Shown: positions 35,723 to 51,017, counted from the stretch's first letter. The stretch is 64,000 bases of DNA from Larix kaempferi (GCA_027924585.1 BSBM01000320.1:2361501-2425500); one strand, 5' to 3'. Translations and numbers: made by a program. Notes: generated by a model from the sequence alone, not told the origin.

Positions 35723-37064
35723 TCTCACTCTTCACTTTTAACCAAATTTCCTTTGTCATTAATGATTAGAGACCAAGGAATGGAATGTGAATGTGAATGT
35801 AGAATCTTTCTTAGAAGTACCACTAAAGACGAAAGGAGTGTGGAGGATACTTTGCAATGTGAGGGCAAAAAGTTAAAATTTGCTTACATATCTTCTATCA
35901 GACTTTGGTTTTTAAAACTATGTAGGAGGTACAAAATTAAAAGTTAAAAGTTGAAAGAATCTTTGTTCCATCACTTTATTTATTTAAATTTGTATAACTT
36001 TTGGAGATGTGGTTGTCATAAGATGGGATTTTAGCATTTTTATTTTTATTTTTATAGGAAAATGAAGGCATTCTTGTTGCATACATTTCCAAACCTTATT
36101 TTGTCTTTAGCATTAGGACCTAAGTTTCTAAAGGAAAATTTTAACATTAGATCATCTTTTCCATTTTTAGGAATTGTCTTATTAGGAGCATCCTCTTAGT
36201 GAAAAACCACCTAATTGCCCCTAGAATATCACTTGGGGTCAAAGACCCTAGAGAGAGAACATGTGTCATGGTTGGAGACCTTCTTCATAGTGCTTGAGGC
36301 CTATAAGGTTCATTTTCCTATGCAAATCCCTTATTTTTCCTTCCAACCATGGCCGAGGTCCCTAGACCCATCACAGATGTCAAAAACCAATTAATGGAAT
36401 CCATATCTCATATCCCACTTAGAGGACTCGTGTGTTGCTACATGGGCTCATTCAAGACACGTGAAGTTCATAAGATTCAACAATATTAGGAGGAAATTAT
36501 TTTCCTTCACCAACCATGTTCAATGACCTATGACCCATCCTTACTGGGTAAAGCTCCAAACGGCAGCCATATCCAACCTCCATGCGAGACAACCCCTATA
36601 GAGGGTTTGTTTTGCGGTTTGCAGGTCTTCTTCATGGCCATTGAACCAAAGAAATGGTGTCTACTACCTAAGGCCCAATTGTTTTCCTTTTCTAACTATA
36701 GAGTTAGATATATAGAAGGCCTTGATTTAAGGATTGAGCCCTTTGTTTCCCCTCTAACCATGTTTAGACCTCAAAGACCATTTTCAATGCAAAAATCTTA
36801 CTCATGGCACTTGTCTACCATGACCTAGACAATGATTCATGGTGTGGTATCGAGACAAATTCTCGTTCACCACATGCGTTGTGGTTTAATCATAGTGCTT
36901 GTATCTCTCTAGTAGGATAGATATGTTGTTGTGGATCAATACCCAGGCCTTGAGGGTTTTAACTTGGGAAACCCTCTTTCTCGTTTCTGCTGCCTCGCAC
37001 TTGAATGTGCAAATTCAAAAGCTGGATATTAGAGATCAAAGTGCCATCATTTGGGTTTCCCTTC

Positions 37065-37688
37065 ATTCCTCAGAGAATGATGTGCAATTGTTTGGGGGTT
37101 TTGAGTTTCCATTGAATTTGATAAGAACACATTGGAAGCACAGCATTCCTCAGAGATTTATGTGCAATTATTTGGGGGGTTTCGTTTTCCAAACAATTTG
37201 ATGGGAATACATTGGAAGCACAAACCATTTTTCCTCTGCCCCCTGTATTTCCTAGAACATTACGAAGGGAGGCTTGCACATTTAATGATTATGAGTAAAA
37301 AAAAGGAGTCGAACATCAACTTCTTTAACTAGCTCTGCCTTTGTTGCTAGTGGAGCTACTCGCTTTGGTTCTACTCCTGCAGGAATTGGCTTTCTAACTG
37401 TTGCGGGGTCAACTCAATCAGCATCTTAGGGTTATCAGTCTTTACCTAGGTTGGAAACCCGGTGTTATCCATGGGAGGGCTCCTATATAGGGTTACATTA
37501 GGCAAAAGGCATGGTTTTGGACCGAAACGAGACTGGGGAGAATAATGTGAAATTTTTTTGGGTTTTGGTTTCCAAAGAATTTGACGGGAAGAGAGTGGAA
37601 GCAGTACAACGTTCCTCGGAGAATAATGTGCAACTATTTGAGGGTTCTGTGTTTCCAAATAATTTGAGAGAAAGAGAGTGGAAGCATG
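37065..37688 (+). repeat. Degenerate ~80-bp repeat, four units, copy 2
   Basis: This has the same four units as 13304-13927, with a few private substitutions. Confidence 0.65.
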
Positions 37689-40600
37689 GTGAAGGAGCAA
37701 GGGCATTAGTGTCGGGTACCTCGAATATAAGCTATGACTGGATTTTTTTCTCTCTTCTCTTAAATGTGTCTTGTTTAGTTTTTTTACTCCAATGCCATTT
37801 TTTTAATTCTTTTATATCTATGACAACTCATGTTGATTCACTTAATATCTTATACAATCATATACACGCTCTAAAATACATGTAATACAATCCATAATTT
37901 TAAGCATCGTTTATGACCTGTCATAGTTCATGTTCAGTAGTTTCACATACTGTATATTTGTATGCAGTTTTAGAAAAATCCAACCCTGAATGTGAATGCG
38001 ATTCTAACTGAGACCTATTGTGAGTTGGAACAATGGTATTCTTAGGTTTTTTAACCTATGTCCATTGCAGCTTTTCAACTCTTGCAAATTTAATTTAGAG
38101 CTTCTTTTTACCACTTCTCTCATGGGCCTTGGAAAGAAGCGTTTTGGCTCTTTCCAAGATCATAGGAGGAGGCCCGAATTGTTTCATAATAAGGATAGTC
38201 GCCTAGATCAACGAGGAAAATGTAAGTAGCTTCCATTGTAGTAACAAAGTAGGAGCAGACATAATTGCAATGAGGACAATGATTTCAACAATTGATGTGC
38301 TATTTAAGTTGCCGACAAATTCCTCCTTGAGCTTCTTGTGAGGATCGAGGCAGTCACTAGAGGACTTCATTGAAATATCATGAATATAGAATATTCTTCC
38401 ACTCCAACGTGGAACATAAGTCATTCTCTATATTTGACAAATACATGTGCTTTGTAATTACATTTTTTTCCTCGTATATGGGTGCCTCTCGGTACATTGA
38501 GCCATTTCTTCAAATCCATTCCTCTTAATACTTTTGTATAGTATTGCAAATGGGTTTATTTGATTTAGTGATTTGTTGTAGCTCTCATTAGTATTAATTT
38601 TTCCAGATGGAATGTTAGATAGGTCAAAACGCGGTTTTCACACACCTGTCACAATGTTACCATTTAAAGATGGAAAATCAGAATAAGTTGAAAACTACAA
38701 TATCAAATCCTTCTGTCAAAGTTTATGCTAGAGAATTCACACAATACAGATTTAACTATTCTTGAAAAGTTATCGCCACAAGCTAAAATATCAAAAAACC
38801 TTGCAGATGTGCTAACAATTAGTATTTTCTAGAAGTTACAAATTTCTTTGCTAGTAATATCTTGCTTAGCAATAGATTTCTCTCATTCAATTCAACTCTT
38901 CTCTGATGGGTTCCCTGCTTTAAATATCTATCTCTTCTCCTGCAAGATCTACTTAAACAGTTGTGGTTGTAGATTTCATCCAAATTTTCATGTGTAGGGT
39001 TTGCGTATTTCTTTTTTTTTACATTTCATGCATGGCACTAGGCTTTGAAATCCTCCTTATTGTGGACGGTTCGTGCAAATAGAGACCCACGGTGGCTTCA
39101 ATGTTGGCATAATTTGGCAGGTGGTTTGGCCATTGGACGGTTTATTTTTATTGGTCATGGCCGGGACTAGTGACCGAATCCTTTCCTACCAACCCAAACA
39201 TAGATTAATTCTCATACTTATTAGATTACCTATTAACAAGTCATTCTCATCCCGTCCTTATCGAAAAAAAAGAGTCATTATAATAGATTAATTCTCATAC
39301 TTATTAGATTTCCTATTAAAAGGTCATTCTCATCCTGGCCTTATCGAAAAAAGAGTCATTATAATACTTACCTTCTCGATGAGGTAGTCTTTAGAAGGAC
39401 TGATTGACCGATATGTTATATATGTTGTCATATAGTCTTGTCTTTTCTAGCACTAGTGGCTAATTGGATGGATTCATTGATTAGGAAAGTGACAAGTGAA
39501 AGCTATGTTATATTTCATCAGAAGCGAAGTAGTCTTTCCTTTCTGTCTTTGTGCCTTTTGAAAAACGGCAATAAGGTATTTCCTCACGGGCGATAGCGAT
39601 GTAATCTTTATTATTCCTGGTGAGTGGTAGTAATGTCGGCTCTCCCGATGAGCAACGTGTTACGGTTTAGTTGACTAACGGTTCTAAATAATATTGGGTC
39701 ACCAGTAAAAATGGATAGGTTAATACACAGTAACATCACTTATTCCCAACGCAGGCTTTCCAAAGAATGGTGTGAGCTACACCAACTACATGCACACTGA
39801 ATCACATGGACATTGTATGCGCTATGCGTAGTCTTCTATGTAATATTTATTACTCTAGATATATGATCCTTTAATGAATAGAAGGAAGATTAAAGAGAAT
39901 CAAGATTTAAAGGAAATACCAAAATGACCTTATGTATTGTGACAACATCTCCACCATACTTACTAGATAGTAAATACCTCGCTACTCTAGATGCAACAAT
40001 GATCCACCAATAATTAACAGTCAACAATGATTATGTAATCAATCTTCCAATTGTCAATGATGAATGTTATTCTTGGAGGAATATGATATTTATAGCCCAT
40101 GTTTGACAATGTTTTCACCGTGATAGAGCTATTTGAGATTTGCGATTTATCTGAGAGAACTAGCATAAATCCCTTCTTCAATGAACTAGTGCATGCGATT
40201 TTTCTTGATAACTATTGTTTAATCTAATGATTGTTACCTTTCTTTTGTTATACAACGATAACAGTATTGATGACACCTTCCATAGGTTTTGCCAATAGAT
40301 GGTGTGAAAACCGTAGCATATATTCTTTAGACCGATTCAACAAAGTTGAACATGTACCTCTGGAGGATCCCGGACTACCTCACATTCATGTGTTAGTTAA
40401 CTCTTCCGGATGAGGGACTGGTCTATCAATCTAGTACATATTTACCCGTGTTTAAAATTATTTTCGTTGGCATCGTTAAATATGGAATTAGTTTCTCATG
40501 TGCGTTCCATTTCTTGTTTTCCTTCGCTTTAATAACTTGTGTCGGAATTCTAAACAGCTATTTTCTTGACAAGTTTATTTTAAATCCAGTGATCATTTTC

Positions 40601-43180
40601 CTTTTGGCTTTTATCCTATGCTTTTTATCATGTAAGTGCTGCAAAATTCTCTGATTTTTCTTGATTTTTTCAGGCTGTGAGGTTTCCATCATCAATTTCC
40701 TTAATTCAATGAAGTTTTGTTTCTAATATGTAACTCTCGGATACATGTAGACGAATCTCCTTGATCGAGCAATAAAGATGGTGGAATCCACTTAAGCTAG
40801 CTGTCTAACTCAAACCAATAATAAACTAAGTGCGCGCAGTTTCAAAGATAAAATAAATATAGAATGATGGAAGTAAATAACAAGATTTAACTATTTTCTT
40901 TAAGAAATATTGTGAAGAGGGAGTCTGCTTTACTAGGGAGACTCTCACTCAATCACTCTAAGTTTTCTTTGAAGGTCTCCACCTCCACAGCAATGGTTTT
41001 TTATAAATATCTCTAAGAATATATGCTTCTTTGCTTGGACTTCATGACCTACACTGTGATTCCAGACCAAAAGAAAGTGATACTTCTCACGCATGCATAA
41101 AGCTTTAGATCCTCTAGTTTTTTTAAGAAATGCTACACTCACAGCTTGTGGTTCAATCTCAAGTCTTTAAATTTGGCACGCACATATTCTTCTCTAACTA
41201 TGGTAGCTTCATGATGGGTTAAATACTCAATTAATGGATTTTCATTTTCAATCTAATACCACAATCCAAATCTCTCCCCAATTTGTCAAAGACTAAATGT
41301 TTAACCCTTGATTGGCTACAACTGCAACGCTTGGTGTTGGATTAGTGATAAGCTTGCTAGGATTCTTCTGAGTTTTTCATTAATTTCAATCACTTGGGAT
41401 ACAATTTTCCAAGCTATTTCTAATAGGTTATTTCCTCTCAATTAGCAACATAAATGGATTAGTCATTGGATAAACTTTGGAAACATCTCAATCTATCTAT
41501 TCAATAATAAATTAACATTTTCACCAAGCTACATATCCAAACCCAAATCCCTAAATCTAAAGAATCAATGGTTTTGAAGTTTAATTCAATATTATTAGAT
41601 ACTTTTAGAAATGATGATGCATAATTTGAGCACCGCACTAAAAAAAGTGTTCATATGTGACTTGATTATATGGAATACAAATTGGACAAGAGCTTCCATT
41701 TCCCCTATTTTACTTCTTCCCTCGGTATTCCCCATGCTTTCAAACCTCACCTTGCTACCATACCTACTCATCCTCTTTCTTCTTCTTCCATTATTCCTTC
41801 ATCCTCACTTTTTGTATAGTGGTGTCACTATTGTAAGACACATTCCCATTCTTCTACACAATGTTGGGTGGTGATTCAACACTAGACCACCACTAAAGCC
41901 TTATATGTTTACCAACAATTTGCACAATATTTAAACCAAACTCTACCCTTTAACCCCATATTGACTCCAACAACAACTCTCTTTTGAACCCTACCTACCC
42001 CAAGCCCACTCAGATCTTGATGTCTCATGATTACTTTCCAGCTCATCATGAAATATTATTTACCTATAACTATCACATTATCACAACCCTATTTTGTTAT
42101 AATGGAAAACATAATAATCTTCTCTTCACCACCTTGGTCAACTCTTTCCAGGTTCCAAAAACAATCCATGTATACCCTTGTCACCCTCGTGAGGCTAAAG
42201 ATGAAGGATCCTAATTTTGGCTAGACAAAAATGTGCCATTGTTTATTTTCATGGCATGATTGATTATGAAATTATGAATCTTCATAGTTTTGATTTAACT
42301 ATCAGTATACCATATAAACATAAGCGCAGCACCATCTAAAATGCTCCTCCCAATATATATATCAATGCTCCATTTCCAAGCTTCCTAATGACCTGGCAAG
42401 TTTCAAATCTTGCGTGATTCTTTTTTCTGTGGAAATGTTTCCCTTGAGCATGGTCTGGAAATACGCTAGAGAGACTTGAATCCTGGTGGAGGCAATAGTA
42501 GTTCCCCACATTCACGTCCTTGCTATCACCAACCACCTCCCTACATTCACTGACCTATCAAGCCACTATTGACAGCTTGTTGTTTTGAGTGGGTAGTGTT
42601 CAAGGATAAAACCTAACTCCATGCTAGGTATTAATGTTGTCATGGGTTGGTAGTTTTACACTACATCTGTTGCTAAGGAATTTTCAATGATCATAGTGTA
42701 TATGTTTACAGTGACCCTGATAAGTTAATTTTATTACTTCATAACAAATAACCACAAAAGTAGGTCAAGAAGACTAAGGGAGTACATCCAACATGGGTAC
42801 AAAGTCAGAGCACAAGAACAAATCTTAGATCAACAATTTTTTTAGCTAAAAGTTAAATGTCTAGCTAGCTAAGGGAATATATAAAATATGGTGCAAGTAC
42901 CAGAAGGATGCTAGAAACTAAAATGTCTTGGTGTTGCATCAAAGAGAGGATGTCAAATCCTATTGGAATTGGTTTCTAAGGACGAGGGAGAGAACTATGA
43001 ATCAATTTCCTCATGGAATTCATCAATGACTATGAAAGCGCCAATGCACTGGGGGATGATATCCTCTCAGGAGTTGTCATGGATGAGAGCTATGGATTCT
43101 CTATCCGGTGGAGATCGAAAGAGTGAGGAAGTCCATGTAATATCCCAACTTTTTGACTAACTATGTTATGATGTTATATT

Positions 43181-43773
43181 GGGCTACGACCCCAGCATAT
43201 GTGATTTATTATTGGGCATAAGCCGTAGCATGTTTTGATCTATGTTCTCATGAGTTGATATATATTGGGCAGGTACTTTGATTGTTTCATTTTTTATTAT
43301 ATACTGGGCAGGAAAACCCGAATGGATAAACTTATGTTGTGATTCAGTTACAATTATGATATACTGAGATTTTTATGTTACCTTATACTGCACGCAGAGT
43401 ATGATTCACATGGATGATTATTTAGTGTGTTGAGCATGGACTCAGAAACACACGAATGACCTATATACTGGGCCTAAGCCCTGATGTATTTAGAGGATTC
43501 TTATTTCGTACTGGGCCTAATCCCCGATGTACGTTGAGTGTTGGGCATAAGCCCTGGAGCACTCCAAGCTTGAAAGAAAATGAATACCGGATCCGAGGCC
43601 ACTTAAATATCCTAGATGTGCCTCACAACCACATTCTATCTCTAGTGTTGAGCAGAGGCTCTGGAATTGCACTAACGTAACGCCCATGTGAGAGTGTTGA
43701 GTTAAAAGGCTCTGAAGAGCACTCGGGGTTACTAGATCTCAAGTGTTGAGTCGGGAGGACTCTGAATATCACT
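43181..43773 (+). other. Hairpin array in LTR-B, copy 2
   Basis: This is the same as 19419-20011. One private substitution (GAGCG to GAGCA) falls in the loop of the GTGTT/AACAC unit near 43434 and leaves the arms intact. Confidence 0.7.
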
Positions 43774-46504
43774 CATGTGTTTTATCACAACTATTCGACT
43801 TGATTAAATAAATCTTATTATCATCAAATACTGCGGGAACTACCATGTTAAAACGAGGGAATCTGACATGCAAAGGGAGATACTAGAGGTGCCTTTACCA
43901 GCTTACCGAAACCGTCCAAAGAAGTGGACCCTTTCCTTAAAAAGAATGAAAAGAAGCATCATGTGAAACAAAATGCTTAAGGACCACAAAGCTAAGTATT
44001 ATTATTTAGGAGTTTCAATGTATAATATTGTTATTTGTTATATATATACTTATGCATAAGTGGGATGCCACTTACTAATTATTATTTATTAATATTTAGA
44101 TAGAATTGTAATTTTTATATTATTATTATTATAAAAAGATTAAAGATCAAAAACACTTTAGTAAAACAAAGTTGAGAAGTCCTAGCTCCAAAAGTAACTA
44201 ACAGTTAAATAAACAAATACTCTTTTATAATTTAAAATTATTTTAAAGAAACCAGTGAATTCCAACAGTCCTAATTCAAGATATGTCCTACTTAAGGAGG
44301 ACAGACCCCGAAGTTTGGGGGATCTTTTCTTTTAGTATTGTGATGTCAAGAGAAACTCTCTGTTCCAAGAAGTGAACCTCCCCACATCAATTTTCCAGAT
44401 CTGAACCGGCTACATAGCTAAGGCCTCTACCTCTCCGTTTGCATGTTAGAACCAGCTCGGGGGGATTCATAATGAACCAGGAACGGTTGTAGAATCATGG
44501 TTGGGTGGAGCGTGGTAGTCCCAAATTCATCCATTTCAATATCGATTATCAGGTCAGCTAAGGGTTCAGCAGTTTTTCATTAACTAGTTGGCTGAGTGTG
44601 CAGGTCATTACAAGCAGGAGCAAGCTACAGGAATAAGCAGGTATGAAAATCCTATAAGACCTTCAAACTGATTATTTTCTCTTCTGAATGGTATGTTAAA
44701 TAGCATTGTTCTCTATATCAGATTTTAAATTCAAGATCCGCCCAGAATCCCAAGGCATTGCCTAGCAGGTATAGCCAGCTAGCCTTTGCTAGTCAAACAC
44801 AATTTTACACTTCTAAAGTTTGGGGATTGTGAAGCATTGTTTTAATTATTAAATCTAGGTTTTTATTTCCTTCTTATCTGTCAATAGATTTTTGAGTTAA
44901 ATTGTAGCATGTCCATCTAACTACTAAAATCGATTTTCTTTTAGCATAAATGTTGGTCACTTTATTAAACGATTTAGAAACTAAGATCCCCAAACTTAGC
45001 AAACATAGTCATTACATAAATCTGGTAGAAACGAGTCTGTAGGGCTTAACCCTAGCATTTTTCTTCCTTTTTTGTTTTATTTACATTTTCTTTCCAAAGC
45101 AATTGCTCTCAAACCACGACGACGTTACACAGAAAACAAGACTGATATATATCCACTACCGATCTAAATAGTTCTTTCTTTTTCTTTTTAGAAACCATAC
45201 ATCTACCACATTTAAAACGAAGACAGCAGATAGGACAGAGATCGTTACATACTCATACACACTTTTCTTTTCCAATGAAAAACAAGCATCATACTTAGCT
45301 ATCGCTACCAATCATCACCCTAGCACATCGAGGAGACATAGAACTCTTACGAACACACAGACCCTAGTATTCTATCAAAACAAGAATAAATGCCAATAAG
45401 TATGCAGTACAAATAGACGGTGATTTAAAGTGCTGGAAAGTTACAAACGCAGACGCCTATCGAAAACAGAGGTCAAGGGTCGAATCCCATGGTCTTCTCA
45501 CGCCCAAAACTTGTAAGTATTTTTCCTACAGGATTCATTATTTCCAACCAAAAATAAAATGCTGCGTACAGCTCTTGAAACCCTCTCCACACAAATGTCC
45601 ACTCTACCAACGCAGACAGTAAGTGAATCGAGACCATCTTACTCAAACCCTACCCACATTACCAAATTGGATGTGCAGAGAACCTCAGTCGATCTCCTAT
45701 GTTTCCAACAAGCAACTCATCGTATGCACAGAAATATCATAGCACTATTTCAACTCAGTTAGCAAGCAAATTAAAACCAACACACAAATCCTAGCTACGT
45801 TTGCCAAACTGAAGGCGCCAAAGACATTTTATCATTCAGACATTTGGAACAACAGTTATAAATTTCCCAGAAACTCCATAATTTTAGAATCGAACCAGTA
45901 CAGACTTAGAGTTTTGTACTCACACGGGAAAACGTATAGAAGTTTACCATTTTGAAAACCATTACAACCATACATCTCAAATAGGAGTCATGTCCTCTTT
46001 TCCAGAAACAAAATAGCATTTACATTGTTCAGAAATTAGAAATGTTGAGCAACAAAAATAGACCCGGATTCATAATCGATTTTTACATCACAGTCCCAAC
46101 TGCGTATTCAGCTTTAAATTGCATTGAAACCCACATTTCCCTAGTCCATCCATTAAGCAACCAACAGACTTCCCGAAGTGATTCAGTAAAGCCAATGGCT
46201 TACGGGAGTCTCTTTCCTAAACCAGGACAAGACGCATACAGCCATCATCAGAGGTGCGAGAGGTAGGGCAACGAGTGGGTAAGCTGGACTTACCAATACC
46301 CTAGCCACGCCTACAGCACCAGGAGCCATCGCAGCTTCCATACCAAAGCATTTTATCACCTGCCATTACAACACGTTTCACTAGTTAGTCAACCCTGCGA
46401 TTTCGAATCAAAAGAAGAAAGGTAAAATCTCAACACAGTCGAGTCTTTTCTTACCTGTTAGAAGTATTACATCCACAAAACAATCGAGCTCCATAGACGC
46501 TAAG

Positions 46505-46538
46505 TGCACTGACCACGAGCATTGCTCGGGTCAGGGCA
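46505..46538 (+). other. Conserved hairpin in LTR-B, copy 2
   Basis: This is identical to the 22743-22776 hairpin. Confidence 0.65.
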
Positions 46539-48397
46539 CACACATAGCCACCTTATGAATGAAGTGCAGAACCAGCAAGACTAACAACAAGTCGCAAACC
46601 AAACTGAGGCAAACAAAACCCCGAATGCTACCAAACCCTCGATGAGAGTCTGTCTCCCACTTCGCATTAAAGGTGCAGTTATTGCCACACTAACCCTGTC
46701 ATAGTGGAGGTTTGATTTTTGAACAAAAGCTATAGTGGAGTCGTGAACTCAAACCCACACTTGTTTAATTTACAAAAGAATATAGTGGAGTCATGGACTC
46801 AATTCACCCTTGTTTAAATATAGAAAAGACTCATAGTCGTGAACCTCACCTTGGGAATAATTATATTGTGAACTCCCATGGCATGGGGTACCCGTTATTA
46901 ATAGTTTGTCATTCACCCTAGTAACATGAATCCATTAGTAAAGTATGGGCCAACATCTAGGGGTAGCACGTTCAGGTTAGAAATACCTGCAACCACAGAA
47001 GTAAGGAATAACATTAGCAATATGCTAAGTAAGTCCGGCAACCACAAATCTTACCCATACCTCTCGGCAACCCTGCCGAGGTATGTAATTACCTTTCCTG
47101 GAGTATTACAGCACCCACCTTGAGAACAACATACCATCAACAAAGGAGCTCATCACCTGAAGGTGTCATTAGACATTCACATTCCAGTCACATGATTCTT
47201 GAAACATTAAGGAGTGTTATTTCTTCCTTTGCACTAACATGTACAAGTTCTGTAATTAAAACATGCCATCATTTTGTTTCCAAATCGCTTCCGCAGTTCT
47301 AGAACTCACACATTGAAGAGACCTTGTTATATAAAAGTCTTATGCTTACATTTCTTTATTCAAGTATGGATGTTTTTATTTATGTTAAAATTAACTTATG
47401 AATCCTTCTCCTTTGAATTGACGATTATTGCAGGCAGGAAAAATTTTGAATTTTTGCTATTTTGGGGACATTACATTCCAACTCTCCTAACACTCAAGGG
47501 TGAGAATTTGATCATTCTTGAAGGAACTACTACGAAGTCCTAGTTTGGGTAGTCGCCCCTAAAATAAATCAATGATAAGGATGGAACTTAATATTCTCAA
47601 TTGGCGCGTGTTTTTAGTATTTTTTTATTTTTACCCCTGGGAAGTTTGGCTTTTCAAAACTATCATGTTTTTTTTGTTCAGTGTTTTGCATCTTCGTATT
47701 TTTTAGGAAGTCGACAAGAAGAATTTTGTTAATAAATAGTTTACATATTTACATTCATATCATATTCCCTTACAAGCTCGACGCTATATTTGATATTCAA
47801 TTTTGACCCTTAGAATAACAAAAAAATGGTGTACCACCTATGATCTGTTACAGTTTTCCATATTTAAACAGGAGTGATTAAAATCTAACTGCTATATGGC
47901 CTGATAAACATCGTCTAGATCTCTTTCAATATCTAAGGAAAAAATAGATTAAACTACTATGGTGATGTAGACCGTTGCATTGATGACAACTAAAATTGGT
48001 TTTTCCATAGAAGGTTTTCATCATCCATGAATTCAAGCCTCTATCACAAACTGATATGAAAGCATAAAACTAAAAGAAGCATGAAAACCAAAACTCTTAT
48101 CCCGGGAAGCATAAATTTTCAACCAGAGGAGGCTTGGGCCCATAAATTCCTCTCCATGAATATGTTCTTCATTTTTAAATTATTTCTCAAGGATATATTC
48201 CATCATTTTTATTTGGGTAGTGGCATACATTTCAGCATAATCTTGAGCCACTTTATGTATGTACAAACTTCACCCGTGTCTTTCACCATATTAAAATTCT
48301 ATAAAAATGTGGGAGGACAGAGACAGAGTAAGGGTACAAACTAGAGAAATTAGGTAGACTTATTTTTTGATCCAGAGGGATATCGGTGGCCACCCAC

Positions 48398-48777
48398 CTA
48401 TTCCACTGGCTCAAACAGCTTCCCATTTTGCCAATTTTCTAGTAATGTTTCTATATTTTTTCGAGTCCCAAACTTTCGGGGCCTTTTTGAGGCTTTAAAC
48501 GATGTTTCTCGGGAAATCTTGGTCCAACGGAGCCCATCTGTTTCATGGACCACCGCGTATTCCTCGGATAGATCTTTCCAACGGGTTACCGAGCGCCCCA
48601 AACGGAGATCGTATGCAAAAGTTATGACCCCGGGAAGTTGACTGTTCAACTAACCACCTTGGGGCCGCAAACTTTATGACGGTTCATCTTCTAGCGTTAG
48701 GTTTTTGGATGCTTGGGATTATCTCCCTCATGCTTATGATAAATAGGCCCTTTCGGCCTCTCTTTGTATTCATCTTG
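48398..48777 (-). mobile_element. Possible old LTR-type remnant, copy 3
   Basis: This counterpart shares the 3-bp insertion with copy 2 but otherwise resembles copy 1. Confidence 0.25.
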
Positions 48778-49088
48778 ACACGAATGAGCACAGCGGCCAC
48801 ATCTCTCCTCAGAGATAGCTACTACCATTCTAGCTGTTGTATTTACAGTCTCTTCTATTTCCGATATTTAATCGAATATGTGTTTCCTGTATCGATGTGT
48901 TTCTTGCCATATATCTGTGTATGTCAATGTATATCTCTGTATATGCTATCTTTTGTTTCGTTCCCACACAAATCCGGATCAGTTTTCCATCCTCTAAATG
49001 AACTAGTTAATTATCACATACTTCAATTCCTCTTTTAGGTATTTTGTGGCATTCATGTTTGAAGTGTAAATAACATTGCTTGCCACTT

Positions 49089-49217
49089 AGTCCTACACGA
49101 CAAGGAGGATAACCATATGTCAACTCAACTCAGTCCTACACGACGAGGAGGAAAATCAAAGTTCCACTAAACTCAATGCTACATGATGAGGAGGGAAATC
49201 ACAAAGCAGTTACCAAT
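49089..49217. repeat. 43-bp tandem repeat, three units, copy 3
   Basis: This has the same three units as 1572-1700. Confidence 0.75.
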
Positions 49218-49950
49218 CCCCCCATCTCAGGGAGAGCTTCTCCATCCTCCATGTCTCGGGGAGAATGTCTCACTGACGCTGCAACATCAACAATTGTTGT
49301 ATCACAGTCTGCAGATTGACTCTTGCACATTGTAAATTCCATTCTTGACTTGAACTTGAACACCTTCCTTTCAAATTGTCAGATACTATTGGCTCAACAC
49401 TGAAAATGCTTCGGGTCTCAATCTGCTTCACCCATGTGCTTCTTCTTTTAATCCTAATTCTTGTATGTTTGTTTTGAAGCTCTAATGTGAAAATTCAATA
49501 GATTAAAATTATTTTCATGTTTCCGATGGCCACATGTTCTATGACATAGAAAATTTTTCATTTAGTTTGATGATTTTTTGAATATCCAAAACCTTATATT
49601 TATTTAATAATTCGTTTCATTACAGGTGCGTGAAAAACAGAAGCAGTTGGATTTGAGAAAGTGCCTTGGATGTACCAGACAACCCGATCGGTGATCCAGG
49701 TAGGCTCCAACATTGCATTCTAAACTTGGGTATGATTTTTATTAGATTCTTGTCAGTAATTTCCAAATTTTTTATCATTGCAATTCTAAGGGAAGCAATA
49801 TTTAAGAATTGCTCTTATGCCTTTCAATTTCTCCCAGCTCCCATGGAAAGGTATAACTTGAGCATTATGTAGAGTTGCGGGGATGCCAACTATATTATTT
49901 TTCTTCACCTCAATGGAAAAAATCAAGTAGTCAATTTGCATTTTGTAAGT

Positions 49951-50405
49951 CACTACAAGGAAAAGGCCCTCTAGTGGAGGTTATAGCGGGAGCCCCTAAA
50001 AAAGAGGTCGAAAATCCATTTATAGTGGAGGTTTCTAAGGGAGGCGATCGGGCGGAGATTTTAGCGTATGTTGTTTTTCGGTGTGTTTAACACCAAAACA
50101 CACTGGTGAATTTCTAAACATAACGCAGGGGTGTGGCACGAAATTCTACGGCACCACGACAGAGCAAAAATATCGATAAAAAAAATTAATTAAAAAACTT
50201 GTGTTATTTTAATACCCGTTTCGCGATGCGTTAATAGATACTAAATGCACCGGGGCATTATAAGATAGAATCCACAGTGTGGTTAATAGATGATAATGCA
50301 TCGCATTATCAATATATTTTTTAACGGCAAGTCAAATAAACGGTGCACCAGATAACCATAACCGCATCGGTGCATGTTTAATCAACAAACACACAGCCTT
50401 TTACT
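49951..50405 (+). mobile_element. CACTA-like transposon terminus, copy 3
   Basis: This is the same end and interruption. The likely continuation is 54680 to about 54959. Confidence 0.4.
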
Positions 50406-50455
50406 ATAAATGTAATACCCCGAATTTTGGACTGACTGTTTTATGATGTTATATT

Positions 50456-51017
50456 GGGCCACGGCCCCAGCACCTATGATTTATTCTTTTGTAGACTGAC
50501 ATATTGGGCATGGACCCTGACTAAATTTCATTACTTGATTATATACTGGGCAAGGGAGCCCCAATGTTCTTATTATGTTTTGATGTGGGTACAAAACCCT
50601 AATACATATTGAGATGACCTTTTGTTACTTATTGTGCAGAGCTGTGATTTTACATGTTTATCCTATATGATGTGTTGAGCGTGGACTCAGAAACACACAA
50701 GAGACCTACGTACTGGGCGTAAGCCCCGATGTACCTAGATGAATGTTTATGTATTGGGAGTAAGCCCTGATGTACACTGAGTGTTGGGCATAAGCCCTGG
50801 AGCACTCCAAGCTTGAAAGAAAATGAATACCGGATCCGAGGCCACTTAAATAGTCTAGATGTGCCTCACAACCACATTCTAGCTCTAGTGTTGAGCAGAG
50901 GCTCTAGAATTGCACTAGCGTAACACCCATGTGAGAGTGTTGAGTTAAAAGGCTCTGAAGAGCACTCGGGGTTACTAGATCTCAAGTGTTGAGTCTGAAG
51001 GACTCTGAATAGCACTT
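50456..51017 (+). other. Hairpin array in LTR-A, copy 3
   Basis: This has the same series as in copies 1 and 2, with arms unchanged by eye. Confidence 0.72.

Larger units (their letters stand above)
43136..47475 (+). mobile_element. Giant solo LTR (LTR-B), copy 2
   Basis: This is the same insertion as 19374-23713, again 4,340 bp. The 5' target-site duplication is GTCCA (43131-43135). The 3' one reads TTCCA (47476-47480), a single-base change acquired after the unit was duplicated. Confidence 0.85.
23753..47514. repeat. Tandem 23.76-kb unit, copy 2
   Basis: This copy is colinear with copy 1 at offsets of 23752 to 23762 bases. The offset grows through a 3-bp insertion near 24723, two extra GGT codon units in the RRM gene, and a 1-bp indel after about 39260. 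Differences from copy 1 are mostly single bases and are commonest in the first 3 kb. Confidence 0.97.

Noticed and set aside
42963-43160. 65-codon open frame specific to copy 2
   Set aside because: It is open only because one base in a stop codon (TGA at 19261-19263 in copy 1) reads TCA here. There is no domain, and the frame runs into LTR-B.
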